Source: Ianthella basta (taxonomy: Eukaryota; Porifera; Demospongiae; Verongiida; Ianthellidae). From it: DNA of 64,000 bases. Position numbers and translations under genes: made by a program. This document shows, piece after piece, positions 13,576 through 26,269 of this stretch. The DNA lies in assembly GCA_964019415.1 (NCBI GenBank), contig OZ025880.1, positions 6,148,585 to 6,212,584 on the forward strand, read 5' to 3'. The first letter of the stretch is position 1. Every line of letters begins with the position of its first letter. A model generated the notes under the pieces. The model saw nothing but the letters and a program-made list of their open reading frames with translations, did not search any database and was not told where the DNA came from.

Positions 13576-14683
13576 TCAGGGAAGTTGCTACTTCTCCAAA
13601 GACCAACAAGTAATGTGCAAGTCTTGTATATACAGCGATGATGTTATACTTTTATCATGCACCATACAGCACATGCACATATTTACATGTGTCCATGTGT
13701 GTGCACCTTAAGCAGGAACATGTGCTTGCGTATATAGTTATTGAGCTATTGTGTAATAGATTATTGAGATAATTGACACACAGCCAACGTGAATTGCACG
13801 TGTGTGTAGGCTAGGGCATGCAATATTACGTCAGTGGAAACACGTGCTGTGCTAATCCCAAAGAACTGCAACAGACGTGGGAGTTCACAGTTCAACATTA
13901 TCAGTTCACTGAGGTACAAAGACGTGAGATCAGCGAATAAAGTCGCAGAGTTTGCATAGTTGGTTACAACTCTTATAGTAGTCATGTACACTGAGAGAGA
14001 TAGAGATTGTTTTACTATACACACACAGTGACAAGAAATTTGTACACACCTAGACAGAGAATGTTGAGGCGTGTTTGCCTAAGTGCATGTTAGGCCCATG
14101 TGTGTAATGTTTCAATAAAAGTAATAGCTGTCACACAGGGTAGTTCACTCAAGATTTACATAAGAACTTTGGTATTTTACCCGTAATACTTGAACAGTGC
14201 CAATTGAAATCAACATTCGAAGTTTAGCTGTGTGCCGCCGAAGATAAGGAGACAAGGGGGTAGATATGATGTCGCTCTTACACTCAATGGTTGAATCGCT
14301 CTACAAAAGCACACTTGACATACAATTTACACAAGTTGAAACACTAACCAGTTAACATGTCGGCCATTTTACTCGCACGAGTAGTGCTTCCACTTGCACG
14401 AGTCACATTTATGCTCAATTGGCACACACATGCCATGGCTACATATGTACCTTTAATCACTACCGTACACACACAGCAACCATTCTGTGAAACTCTCTAC
14501 ATACCACTGACAAATACAAACATACATTTCAGTCTAATTTGCCAAGTCAGTTACTACACATGCACACATATGAGTACTCATGCCATGCTAGTGCATAATT
14601 ATATGCTCACCTACTTCAATGTAATGCACATGATCATTCATGGCTATATCACTTTCATTCAATAATTCGCTCCTGTCTTCTAG
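13576..14683 (+). repeat. Type II upstream module (copy 3, more diverged)
   Basis: Starts with cagggaagttgctacttctc, matching 5307 and 10523. It contains a CRE-like TTACGTCA at 13826-13833 and a donor-like gag/gtac at 13914, and ends with the acceptor ttctag at 14683. It joins abruptly to the broken type I gene on its left. Confidence 0.6.
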
Positions 14684-14686
14684 ATC

Positions 14687-14836
14687 ATGGGAAATATGAA
14701 CTGCTGGCCATTTTCTAAGAGAGCAGATGATGAGCAGAGTGAGATATCTGAGTCATCCACTAGTACAATCATTGCGGAGGCTGATGGAGGGTCAGTGACC
14801 AATGAACCAGTGGAAGAGACTTTGAATGAGACCTGA
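14687..14836 (+). CDS. Type II small protein with MGN start, 49 aa
   Basis: The 49-aa product starts MGNMNCWPFSKRADDEQSE and ends EPVEETLNET. Gly2 is kept and the nearest cysteine is Cys6. The basic pair KR and the ADDE element match the 27104 protein, and the EPVEE end matches its KPVEES. The ATG is three bases after a conserved acceptor (tcctgtcttctag). The body is Ser/Thr/Glu-rich and probably unstructured. No known family; predicted to be membrane-tethered by myristate, with or without palmitate. Confidence 0.6.
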   Translation: MGNMNCWPFSKRADDEQSEISESSTSTIIAEADGGSVTNEPVEETLNET

Positions 14837-14999
14837 TAACTAGCTACAAGCCCTTGGTTATGTAGCTAGCTAGGTGATGAGTACTCCATATTACTAAAAA
14901 ATAGGATATCCAAATATAATAAGACGTTAATGAAAGTACGTCATACTTCTCACTTATAATTGCTTTGACCCGTCAGCCAAATTCAATCCCGGGCTAGTG

Positions 15000-15400
15000 T
15001 GGTGAGGTGCCTTGAATGGCACCTGATGACAGCAGTGGTACTACAGTGGTAAATATATAGCAATTCCAACGTCGGCTGACCTGCATGTATTGAATCAGCA
15101 CACGCATCAGAACTACTAGTGAACATATAATACAGTGTGTAGATATACACAAACCAGCCGGCACTAGTACACACCAGACAGCATGCAGAATTAATCTGAA
15201 GATGACAGCACGGACAGGTACCATTTGTTGCACATGTCCATCAGATGAAATCATATGCACCTCTATACCTCCTCAATTGGAAGCATTTTTGAAAACAATG
15301 CTTCAATGTATTCTAGCAGTTTTCACACACCTCACTGTACACTACTGACAGAGAAAGCTGCCAATGCTGAGCTGATGTGCTCTCCTGTAATCTACCCATG
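15000..15400 (+). pseudogene. TRAF 5' flank and leader remnant
   Basis: gaggtgccttgaatggcacctgatgacagcag and the later tgtacactactgacagagaaagctgcc through ctgctctcctg match the flank and leader of the intact TRAF gene (29880-30300). No RING coding sequence follows. It lies directly after a type II gene, as in the other array units. Confidence 0.5.
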
Positions 15401-15551
15401 CATGTCAGTAATTACATTGAAGCTACACACACATAATACTAGCTCATGATCAATACTACAAATTCTTTATTTAGCTTGTAAAACATTTGCAATCAGTATA
15501 CATGCATTCATGGCCAAGCCACTTCCTTCTGTGCTCCTATCATTTAGTGCC

Positions 15552-15912
15552 ATGGCGACCTGTGTGTGTGTTTTAAAGGAGCTATTGTGAGCTTCAATGC
15601 ACAGGAAAGATTGTGGTAACTGAGTCAGAGAAGACTGTACCAGTGTCTAACACAGCTGTAAAAAAGAAGTGAAGCCTTGCTGCACCCATTATCTAAGAGA
15701 ATGTCCATGGACACCATTATATAAACATAACATACAAGAGGAATTATTAATACCTTTTTCTGAACAACTAGCATCACAAATGGCTACTCACACCAGCTAG
15801 TGCTAATGGAAACAGAGTGACAGCTTCTGCAGGTGGGGTTTCTAACCGCGCAAGCCTAATGACAGCCACGGAAGAATCTGAGGAAAACATTGTGCAGCAG
15901 CTGCTGGCTGAT
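15552..15912 (+). pseudogene. Type I small gene, decayed (MATC start)
   Basis: An ATG four bases after acceptor-like tcctatcatttag begins MATCVCVLKELL and stops. Homology to the 1520 gene continues past the stop through frameshifts: aaggagctattgtgagc, a stretch with ccagtgtctaacacagctgt, then tctgaacaactagcatcaca and gacagccacggaagaatctg. Gly2 is replaced by Ala. This is a dead copy. Confidence 0.65.
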
Positions 15913-16387
15913 GGATAGATTATTTTTTCATGATTCAAGGTCCGTAATAATCGACACAGCTACAGTGTTATTACTAATCATGCACTGAATCGCTCACTAT
16001 TCACTGTTAATACTTAACCGCTAGCTAGCTAGCTACGTGCCTGAATTTCAGGCCAACTCTGCAATAGCGCGGCTGCTTGCAGGCTCAACGTTCAAGTTCA
16101 CGGAGTGTAAATAATAACCACTCATGTAGCTAGCTATATTGGACACTAGAATGCCGTAGTAATACAATCAACTCACTTGCCTTTGGCAGCTAGGCGGCTA
16201 GGCCATAGATAATCTGGGGATAGCCCACACTATATAATAATGCCAATGTTTCCGTTCAACCGATCACGCCAGTAGTGTCACGTGATATATACGTGGGCGT
16301 CACGGCTTTCGCAATGGCAACTTAGTTTAAATGGCCGCAGATCTAGATCGATCTAGAGCTGTGCTGTGGGAGGTTTGTTTTTTAACC

Positions 16388-18200
16388 TTTTTCTCTGTGA
16401 AAGAGAATGCAATCCATAGGAATCTCCGTATCAAGGTGAGCAGAACAGTGGATAATGTGCTGTAAAGGATAAAAGCGTTGTTTATGCTGTTATGTTAGCG
16501 ATATTTCGGCAAACATTTGCTCGTATTAAACGGCTCGTTGTGCGTTTCTCTGGGTTTTCCTGCCAACATACTATGTATGACGTGATAGCCCAACCACTCA
16601 ACTACATAGAAAAGGAGAGCTTGTTCTTGAGCCATTTTCTTACTTAGCGTTTTAAACGAAAACATAATAGTCACAGGTAATGAATAGTGCAGCATGTGTA
16701 TAGGGTAGGTGACTACACAGTGCACTTCCCCATGACGCCAGCTGGTGTGACTAAGTCTCAGTTAATCGAGAAAGTCTCTGTATTGCAATTTCTGCTTTAC
16801 CTTTGCTATATTGAATGTGCAGTTTTGATTGTGTTACTGTTTCATGCATGCATGGTATAGCTGTTTGCTAGCTAGCTTTTTATCTGAAAGGACGTGAAAG
16901 GTTCATGATTGTTATCCCAGCCTGGAAACTGCAGTTGCATGACTGCTGACTAGGAGCTTCCAAAGAAGCATATGCTATGTGATGGCACTATTCAGCTTGC
17001 ATATTTATATGTAGCTACATAGACGTATAGTGCCATCACATAGTAATTCAGTGCACTGACAGTTCATATCTATAGGTATGAACTGGCAGTGCATTAAATT
17101 ATATTACTAGTCATGCATCCATGCCTGCAAAGGACCATACAGCAATAGTAGCTACATAAGTAACATATGTATCATTGAGTCTATTGATTAAACATAGTAT
17201 ATCAAATAGTGGTCCCTTCCAACATTGCATGCATGTGTCAGTGTGGAAACATTTTTACTGTTCTACCGAGTAACTTTCCTACATGCCAGCATTACACCAA
17301 AGTTGCACCTTCTCGAGGATCATGTTGTGTATGCTTAAATAACACAGTCATGATGCAGACTTCGCCATTGGCAGCTCAACTGCTGCCACCAATGAAAAAA
17401 GGGAGGAATGCCGGAACAATCTCTTAGCACCGACATAACATACTGAACTTATATATAGTTATCTGCAGATTATGTAATATACCTAGACTTATTTAAAGCT
17501 TATGCTTAGACTAGTAGTTACTGAGAAAAAGTAAACTATGCAATAAATCTTATTATGCATAACTTTGTAGTATAAGTAACCGAGTCACACAGCATGCAGG
17601 TGATCACCAGTCATATGTATATTCAATGTAAGCATTTGACTATTGTGAGGCTGTGATTACAGCTCTGAGCTGCTGATGCCCTGTGTCCTGGGAGATCAAA
17701 TGCTAACAATTGTCTATATAGCAAGCATGCAGCTAGCTAGCCAACTATACTTTGTAGTCAAAGCACTCCAGATCCAATTTAGCAAGGGTAAAGCGAAAAC
17801 TGCAATACGGAGACATTCTCAATTCACTGAGACTTAGTCACACTAGCTGGGGTTGTGGGGAAGTGCACTATGCAGTCACCTAGCTACCCTATACACATGC
17901 TGCACTGTGACTATTTTATTTTTGCTCAAAACATGAAGTAAGAAAATGGCTCAAGAACAAGCTCTCCTTTTCTAACAGTTGTAGAGTGGTTGGGTTATCA
18001 CAACATGCATAGCATGTTGGCAGGATAACCCAGAGAAACGCACAACGAGCTGTTTAATACGAGCAAATGTTTGCCGAAATATCACTAACATAGCAGCATA
18101 CACAACGCTTTTATCCTTTACAGCACATTATCCACTGTTCTGCTCGCCTTGGTACAGAGATTCCTATGGATTGCATCCTTTTTCACAGAGACTGAAAAGA
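16388..18200. mobile_element. Large palindromic foldback element with arms of about 430 bp
   Basis: 16388-16822 and 17768-18200 are inverted copies with scattered substitutions. Matching landmarks include tgcaatccataggaatctc with gagattcctatggattgca, aaatgtttgccgaaatatc with its inverse, cagagaaacgcacaacgag, and gagccattttcttac. The 945-bp centre contains two further hairpins: near 16970-17045 (gctatgtgatggcacta with tagtgccatcacatag) and near 17050-17095 (gcactgacagttcat with atgaactggcagtgc). I see no transposase. The arm divergence implies an old insertion or gene-conversion decay. Confidence 0.75.
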
Positions 18201-18745
18201 CTAACTGAATAGATTCACTCCATGATATGAGGTGAAAACTCACATACTATTGACAGGTTTCCAAACCAAACGCAGAATAACTACAGGCCTGGGCCTTGTT
18301 AGCAAAGTGATGAGTATAATAGATGAACAATAAGAATCTTAACTACTAACTTAGAGTTCAAATTTACTCGTGTAGTTGCATAGCTATGCATCTCTAGCTA
18401 ACCAAAAAAAAAACATGCGGCCCACAGTGGGGTGCGTAGATAGGCACTCGTTGCTGCTATGGTGGACAGACCTAGGAAATGTCCTGCTGTTGATCTTGAG
18501 CACATCGACATCAGAACGTTATTCAATGACTAGTATAATTATATGAAGGGATCAAGAAGCTGCGCAATGTCGACGTCATGCCTATGCACGTGTCCATACG
18601 TAATGTTGCATCATCATATAATGGCCAGTATGAGAGAGTAAACAATTTCTAACGATGCTTGTGGTTGTAGCGGGCTTCATCTGCCCAAGAATGCTGTACA
18701 CCACTGACGGTGAAAGCTTCTGGTGCTGAGTTAACCAGCTGTGAC

Positions 18746-18940
18746 ATGACGGAGTTGGACATGACACTGTTTCTTGAATGTTAGACAATTTCCTCCTCCA
18801 TGCGTGCCACCTGGACAGCAATTGCAAACCTTCATGTGTGTGTTTTGCTATGAGATCTTAGACAAGCCGTTGTAAGCTACTTGTGGAGACCGAACCTGTT
18901 CCAACTGTGTCGCTTTCATCAAGGAAAACTTCAAGCAGTT
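18746..18940 (+). pseudogene. TRAF first exon (RING start), dead copy
   Basis: Aligns along its length with exon 1 of the intact TRAF gene (30306-30499): the same ATGACGGAGTTGGACA start, the same ccacctggacagcaatt, and the same end before a gtaagg donor. The frame is broken early by a TAG (at about codon 13), and the first Zn-binding cysteine region has further stops. Downstream sequence to about 19335 matches TRAF intron 1, but no zinc-finger exon follows. Confidence 0.75.
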
Positions 18941-20247
18941 GTAAGGAATTGCATGGATGGTGCACTGCTTTAGTACTCACTGGTACAGTGATTGCACAGC
19001 AACTTTGCATCTTTAATAATGCTTATGCAAATTTGTATGTCTACCTGTGCGGATATTGATCATGAGCTGGTAACTTGTCATGCAGATTTCATTGCGGTGC
19101 ATGTGTGTATATGAATAGTGTACAAGTGATGAAAAGCACCTGAATCTGCTACTGTACAGTGACCAGCTCCACTTAGCCAGCCACAGCTGCACTTGCCCCA
19201 CAGTTTGTGCTAGTCGTCTAATTACGTAGGTTACCTGCCCTTGCCATGCTGTGCTGCAGCTGCTGCAACTTTGAGTTCGCTTCTCGTGGCTCAGAGTTGT
19301 CACTCATTGTAGCATAGGGCAGAGGACAGATAATATGTATAAGCCCATTAGGATGCTTACAGTGCAAACAAACAGCAGAAATATTGGCCCTGAATCCCCA
19401 CCCAGACTGTAGAGTCAGGGTATATACACCTCACAATTTATATAGGGTCTATTGAAGTGAGCCCCAATTTTATATAACACATAGGGAGTGCACCTGAGAG
19501 AGTCCCTCATATTGTCAAGTAGAAAGGTAACAGCTTGAATGCATGCAATGCAATGCAATATATTTCAATATATACTCCGTTGCCGGGTCAACCGCCGGGA
19601 TATAACTGCAATAAGAAGCCGTTTTTGGGGTATAACTGCAATAAGAAGCTATATACTGCACAGGATCGATTAAATCCTGATATCACTGCCCAAATATGGA
19701 AGTTGTTATTGATAACAACAAAGGTGTCAAATCACACCAAAGCACATACGTACAAATGCAGCAACCTGCAGTCAGCTTCAACTTTGCGTGGCTTTGGGAG
19801 GGCCCGCAAAGCATCGAAAAGGAGAATACTTCCCTCCATCATGCTGCAATCAATGCACGCAAGCCAACAACGTACAGCGCTCCGTAGCCGAGCTAGATAA
19901 ACCATGTACGCGACCCGCACAGTGCACAAGCGAGAAACAGCAAGCTCGTGCCCTAATTCGTAGGCAAGGGCACTCAAACTCACTGCAGCAGTGGGAACGC
20001 ACTGTTTCAAGGAGAACAGAAAGTCGAGTAGCGAGCGCAAAGAACCCTCGAAGGCCGAGAACGTCGCAGAAGCCTCAAACACTTAACTGGCCCCTTAGAG
20101 TGTTGCTCCAGTGGCTTAACGTAAGGCAAAAACTTCATAGCACTTGCGAATTCAACAAAACTTGGCAGCCGCTCTTCAGAGCTGTCGTCCTGGAAGAAGC
20201 CCGCCTTTCGAATAAGAGCCTAGACGCGCTTAGGCGGAGTATATATC

Positions 20248-20345
20248 ACTTATACCACGGCGCTTCGGTGTATATAAATTTTAGACGCACTCGCCCTCGG
20301 GTCTCGTCGTCTAAAATCCATATGCACCTCAGCGCCGTGGTATAA
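20248..20345. repeat. 98-bp near-perfect hairpin
   Basis: ttataccacggcgctt at the left pairs with cagcgccgtggtataa at the right. Inside, ggtgtatataaattttagac pairs imperfectly with gtctaaaatccatatgcacc. The loop is about 20 bp. No coding content. It is probably a MITE or a MITE end. Confidence 0.6.
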
Positions 20346-20499
20346 CTAATACGTATAGAAATAAATGGATATATATATACTGTGTGTTATGCAACTGACA
20401 GCCAACTGGCACAGAATGCATGAGAGCTGGCCAAGGCAGTGTTATTAGTAGCCAAGCTCAGCACAGGCATAAGCAGTGATTTTGCGGAGGCTGATCATC

Positions 20500-20650
20500 G
20501 CCCACACTAGTTTTGTTGTAGACCATGTATATCAATTCCAGCAGGCCTGGTATACTGCAATTGATGACATTATTGGTGACAGGAATGATAACAGCATACA
20601 GTTGTTTTACATCCTGAAGCTTGCTCTATCTTCTGATCATTCCATCAAGG
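20500..20650 (+). other. Possible orphan exon of unknown origin
   Basis: An open frame reads FVVDHVYQFQQAWYTAIDD and then NSIQLFYILKLALSSDHSIK, followed exactly by a donor-like aag/gtaaag at 20650. The composition looks protein-like (alternating hydrophobic residues, few low-complexity runs). No acceptor or partner exon is clear, and I recognise no domain. Confidence 0.25.
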
Positions 20651-21141
20651 TAAAGCATTTCCAGACATACCATAACTATATCCCTATATTATATCAACAA
20701 CTATAAGTATAGATACATTTCCCTATTGTCATAGTTTTATCAACTTGTGAATCAGTTAATTTAGCTTCATGGCTGTTCACGCAATCGTTTTAGTCATAAC
20801 AGCACTAATAAAGCACATGCATGTCACACAGCATTACGCCAACATACGTAACGCACGTGAGCAATTAATCCCAAAACTGCTGGCTATTGAAACGAAGAGA
20901 CAGTGTTCCTTTCACTTGAAGGACATTGAAAGTCAACTATATAAGGTCAGTCAAAGTAAATATACAGAGAGCCCTGACTACAGTGTTGGTAACGTTAACC
21001 ACGTAATACTGGGAGAGTCAAAGACTGTTTTGTTACGCACACACACTGATAAGAACTTGTATACACACTTTAGACAGAGAGTTTAGTGCTAAATTAGCTT
21101 AAGTGATCAGCATGCTCGCACAGCATTTCACTAAATGATTG

Positions 21142-21142
<1 letters not shown>

Positions 21143-21218
<76 letters not shown>

Positions 21219-21239
21219 CGCACACGCGCACGCACACGT

Positions 21240-21272
<33 letters not shown>

Positions 21273-21331
21273 CACACACACACGCACACACACACACGCA
21301 CGCACACACACACACACACACACACATGCAC

Positions 21332-21407
<76 letters not shown>

Positions 21408-21425
21408 GCGCACGCACGCACAGTC
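21143..21425 (+). repeat. (CA)n microsatellite with CG-rich interruptions
   Basis: CA repeats with cgcacacgcgcacgcac islands near 21210-21240 and 21290-21340, ending in cgcgcgcacgcacgcac at 21405-21420. It follows the leader module at 20921-21090. Confidence 0.95.
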
Positions 21426-22037
21426 AGTGTGCCAGTTGCAGTGCTTATCAACACAAATATCATAGTCATGTACAAGGGAAGAGTCCTTATCTTGTTCTTA
21501 CACACACATGCAACTACAAGAAACCGTGTATGCAGAGTGGAACAGAATGTTAGCGGCTGCAGCTTGACTGATTACATGTATTTTACAAAAGGTCACGAGG
21601 CTAGACCTTGGGCAGTGGTGAAACTAGCCTCGTCCCCAGGCCCTTCGCGTTAATTGTGGGGGAAGGAGAAAAGGGCCTGGTTCACACTGTTTTGATGATG
21701 TGACACTCCCGTAAGATGGCACGTTTGTATATCTCGGTGCCAAATGTCCGCGAGACTTCGTACGTGTTGCGTTTGCTTGTCGGAGGTTATCCCCAAGCAC
21801 CCCAATGCCTTGTTCAGCCCAGTGGGGTCGAAGGGAGACGTTCCAGGAAGCTGTAGTTAGCATCTGTTGATGCCATTCTAGGAAAGTGACGATCTGCCAT
21901 CAGAATTACTGAGCGAAACCCTAGTCCATCGCAAACACACTGCGCAAGGTCTGCCGACTAGCTACACTTCGCAGCTTACCACCACATTTAATGTCGAAAA
22001 TAGGCAGCACCTTGTAGCGAGTGGAAATCCCAAACAG

Positions 22038-22095
<58 letters not shown>

Positions 22096-22925
22096 AAATA
22101 CTTGCTCAACACTACTAAGCACACTGGAAGCCACACTTACTATTAGCACTTGTTGTTGTGAAAGAAGTGAATGCACTTATTCTTTTGTGCTTTTGTAAAG
22201 AGGGCTTTAAATATGCAATGAGCAAATAAACATGCAGATCTTAAGCTGGTATTAATTTTGCTCATGCCAACTTCTGAGGTGCATGTACGTGAATAGAGTG
22301 CAAACAACTAAGGTAATTTGACATATGCACACCTGCAGTGATCATGCCCCAATAAACACACCTTCATGTACCATGCACTCACAAACAACCACATACGTAT
22401 AGATTATACATACTGTGTACGGTGGCCCGGCAGTGACACACATGCACACTATATATATGACATGTAACAAGTAGAACTGAGGATGTTTGTTAGAACTGAG
22501 GAGTTTTGTACGCAGCTGACAAAGGACTTCGGGCCAAAACGTCCTGCATTCAGTTGCTGAATAATCTGCTACGTATTGCCCACAAACTACGTACTCGCCT
22601 ACATTGAACAATGTAGCAATGAGCCTCTTCTTCTTCTACAAGTAGAACTGAGCATCAATTATAGACCACACTAACATGCAGAAAGGATATAAGAAGGTCT
22701 AGCAGGGTTTGTGGCCCAGGTTGTACATAAGTACAGAAGGGGGACAGGCCTGGCGCTTAAAACACAGCGCTTTGTCCTCCACTCCCATCATAATTGATCA
22801 GACCAGCTATTTACTTATGATTACATGCATGAATGCAAAATTATCCTATACATAAACTATACGTGTACATTTGTACACCTGTGTATGTATGAATGCACTT
22901 ACAGTGAAAAACATATTAAGTCTTA

Positions 22926-23092
22926 GGACTGGGCAAATTCTTGAGCAATCACGTAGCATGCAGAGATAAATTGAAAGTAAAACATTTCGACAGTTACAAT
23001 ACAGTATTGTAACTGATGAAGACCTCCGTGGTCAAAACATTTCACATTCAATTTATCTCTGCTACGTGATTGCTCAAGAATTTGCCCGGTCC
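22926..23092. mobile_element. MITE with 48-bp inverted arms and TA target duplication
   Basis: The left arm ggactgggcaaattcttgag... and right arm ...ctcaagaatttgcccggtcc are inverted copies over about 48 bp. A TA dinucleotide flanks each side (22924-22925 and 23093-23094), as with Tc1/mariner-type insertions. The centre carries gatgaagacctccgtggtca, a motif shared with the element at 24430-24878. Confidence 0.8.
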
Positions 23093-23852
23093 TATGCCAT
23101 AGCAATGACCCTCTACCAAATTATATTAAGTCTTACAGTTTTTAGCCTCCTATAGTCACCAGTACATGTATACAGCATACAGTGTCACCCATGTGGTGTG
23201 TTGCAATGGGAATCTGCAGAGTTGTACATATGTCAACAGTACACTTCACACTACAAATGTGTGTAACATTATATTCCATATTATCTGATGGCATGCTGAG
23301 AATGACGGTAGTGTCTATAGATAGATACACGAGCTCGCGCCACATCTGCTGATGTGGTACTATGGTGTACAATAGTGTACAGAACCTACTCAGCCACCAT
23401 TTAGTGGTGAAGTCTCTGGATACACAACAGAGTTTCGGTAGCAAGCAGAACCACAGACAAGCAGGAGGGAGTGCAATTACACATATATGATTACTAAGGT
23501 TACGTGTGGACAGAATACGAGACCGTACAGTCAGTACAAGGTATGGACCTACTGAATGCCGTCAGGGTGTCGAGTCGTGGTGCTTATATACTAGCTAGTC
23601 ACAACATTGACAACAACTAGGAGCCAGTTCAGATCTAGTCTTGGTACACATACACCTCAACTCTACCCTATAACCCTCCAACTGACAGTAACACAAAAAC
23701 ATGCATTGTGTTATATAGGCCAAAGTCTGCCCTGTGAATCACAATGAAGACTCAATAGTACTAAGCACTTTAAAGCTTGTTGCAACTTTAATGACTGCAA
23801 TACAGAGGATGATCAAGTAATATGATCACTTCTCTCTCTCAATTCCAGCATC

Positions 23853-24182
23853 ATGGGGGCCTGTGTGTGTGTCTGTACAGGCAACGATTTCGATTCTAAA
23901 GGAAAAGCCGTGCATATTGAGTCACTGGATAGTAGAAACACAGCTGCATTGGCTTCTGGAGATAACGTATCCATTACTTCAGACACATTGTCACATATGA
24001 GCGACAAAGTGTCTCTTCCTCAGGAAGAAACGGCAAAGCGTGAAGATGAGTCAGGGACGATCACTACTACAGTTATTGCCCCAAGCTGCCTAGTTTTACA
24101 GCCACCTGATGACAGTTCTGCCCGCTCAGTTGTAATGACACCCGAGGAAGAGTCACAGGAAAATGCTGTGCAGAACCAGTAG
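23853..24182 (+). CDS. Type I small MGxC protein, 109 aa (best-preserved type I gene)
   Basis: The 109-aa protein starts MGACVCVCTGNDFDSKG and ends EEESQENAVQNQ. Gly2, Cys4, Cys6 and Cys8 give a strong candidate dual-acylation N-terminus. The rest is Ser/Thr/Asp/Glu-rich with no fold I recognise, no signal peptide and no membrane segment, so it is probably a disordered tail with many possible phosphosites. The ATG lies four bases after an acceptor (ctctctcaattccag, ending 23848). AATAAA at 24233-24238 supports a complete single-exon CDS. The C-terminus matches the 1520 protein, and its 3'UTR is duplicated at 7546-7625. The function is unknown. Confidence 0.7.
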   Translation: MGACVCVCTGNDFDSKGKAVHIESLDSRNTAALASGDNVSITSDTLSHMSDKVSLPQEETAKREDESGTITTTVIAPSCLVLQPPDDSSARSVVMTPEEESQENAVQNQ

Positions 24183-24429
24183 ACTCGGAAACAAACATGC
24201 CCCGGCCAGCTGATGAGGATGAGAATGGACTCAATAAATGTGTGTGTTATGGTAGCATTGTTCCTGTTTGTTACTACGAAAATAGATTAATGTGATTAGC
24301 AATAAACAGCATCATAGTTCTGTGTTCTTACATCTATCTCTGCATACATACCATACATGCATATTCAAATTAATTGTGACACTAATTCAGTAAATGTGCA
24401 TGTTGCATAAACTTAGTAATTATTGAATG

Positions 24430-24878
24430 GAAAGGCTTTTGAGCAAATTCACACAACATAAATGTGTCATACAACAATTCGGGATGTTTTGACCTTTGGG
24501 TCTTCATCAGCTTCAGCTGGCTTCAGCTGAGCAACTGAGTTGTTCAGCTGGCTTCAGCTGAGCAACTGAGTTGTTCAGCTGACGCAGACACACGGGTCGA
24601 AACATCCCGAATTGTTAGAAATGGTTGGTTCTCTAATACCAGCTTCACAACAGGGTTGAAAACCTTGCCGACGTTTCGACCAGATGCTCTGGTCTTCTTC
24701 GCCCTGAAGAAGACCAGAGCATCTGGTCGAAACGTCAGCAAGGTTTTCAACCCTGTTGTGAAGCTGGTATTCGAGAACCAACCATTTCTGATGCCTGAGC
24801 CAGCTGAGAAGCCCTCACTTCATCCCGAATTGTTGCATGACACATGTATGTTGCGTGAATTTGCTCAAAAGCCTTTTC
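24430..24878. mobile_element. Foldback element with a second palindromic element nested inside
   Basis: The outer arms are inverted copies: aaaggcttttgagcaaattc... with ...gaatttgctcaaaagccttt, and caattcgggatg with catcccgaattg. The outer interior carries a gggtcttcatcag motif and two copies of a roughly 32-bp tandem repeat (ggcttcagctgagcaactga...) at about 24518-24582. A second palindrome occupies 24617-24789, and it is absent from the symmetry of the outer element. Confidence 0.8.
24617..24789. mobile_element. Inner near-perfect palindrome, arms of about 84 bp
   Basis: agaaatggttggttctc... and ...gagaaccaaccatttct are inverted copies with only a few mismatches over about 84 bp. They are joined by a loop of about 5 bp at the gaagaagacc centre. 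The arms include ccagatgctctggtcttctt, itself partly palindromic. The high arm identity indicates a recent insertion into the older outer element. Confidence 0.8.
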
Positions 24879-25696
24879 GTTTACATATGATGCAACAATG
24901 CACCTTCACAATATCATAGTAATTTATTACTTGTACAGTGAAAATTAGATATTTAAAAGTCACAAAGCAGAATATTGCCATATTCTGACAAGCATAGCTA
25001 ATGTTATGTCCAATAATATTTGGCATTCAGTTAGTTGCAGGTTTGAACATTGAACTTTGTCACAGCATGGACACACGTGTGTCTATGGCACAATGGTGTC
25101 TGTGGCATGTTTGGCCATATTATGTACTACTAGACAGACACGTACACCCAACCCGTACCCGTACCCGTACACCCATGCTTGGCTGCGAACCAGGCATACC
25201 ATAACAATTGAGTCGGATTTCCCCTCCACGTGTCCCTTGCGTGTTCCTATTAATAGGCCACTCAATAATGATGTCACTATTATCAGCATGCATACATAGG
25301 AATGTACAACATATATACACTGTAGCTATAACACTGCATGGTCTTTGTGGCAACACTAGTCTACCTCCATTACATGTACACATGTGTGAATGGTTCATTT
25401 GGAGACACAGATCAGGACTGAGGCTGAAGTTCAACACTTAGCTATACCATATACCTACATACAGGTACACACAACATAAGTGGAGCTAGTGCCACTACAT
25501 GTATAAATATACTTGGCCAGTTACAATTCACAAAGTTGTCATTCAAGGGTTGTCTTGCAACAGAGAGCAGCATGTTTACTTTAGATGTCGTGCACGCATA
25601 GAGAAAGGTTCGCTTGCTTTGATTGCATAAATATACTGAATTGGCAGGGACAAGTGCATCATAATTGATGCTAGGCCTATATGTAGTGAATTGTAT

Positions 25697-25995
<299 letters not shown>

Positions 25996-26269
25996 GCCAT
26001 CTACATGTACATGCAAACATACCCAATGCCTCCCCTTCGCATAAACCCCTGTCTACAAGGCTACAGAGTGAGCAGGAATAGATATACAGTATATGGAATT
26101 GGTGCATGTACCCCTGTTCATCTTACATGAGTTTCTTACCAAGAATCACAAATATTCACCACACACACTAAGCATGCGCAATTATGTGTATGTGCGCACA
26201 CAATGAGCACGCCTTATTGTTGTTGACCTGGGCCTTGAACTTCCATATGTGAAGTCACTACTTCCCCAG

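Noticed and set aside
19788-20345. A 185-aa open frame on the plus strand
   Set aside because: It runs into the hairpin at 20248-20345, is Arg/Ser/Gln-rich with no recognisable domain, and has no supporting splice or start features. A GC-rich stretch of a mobile element explains it better.
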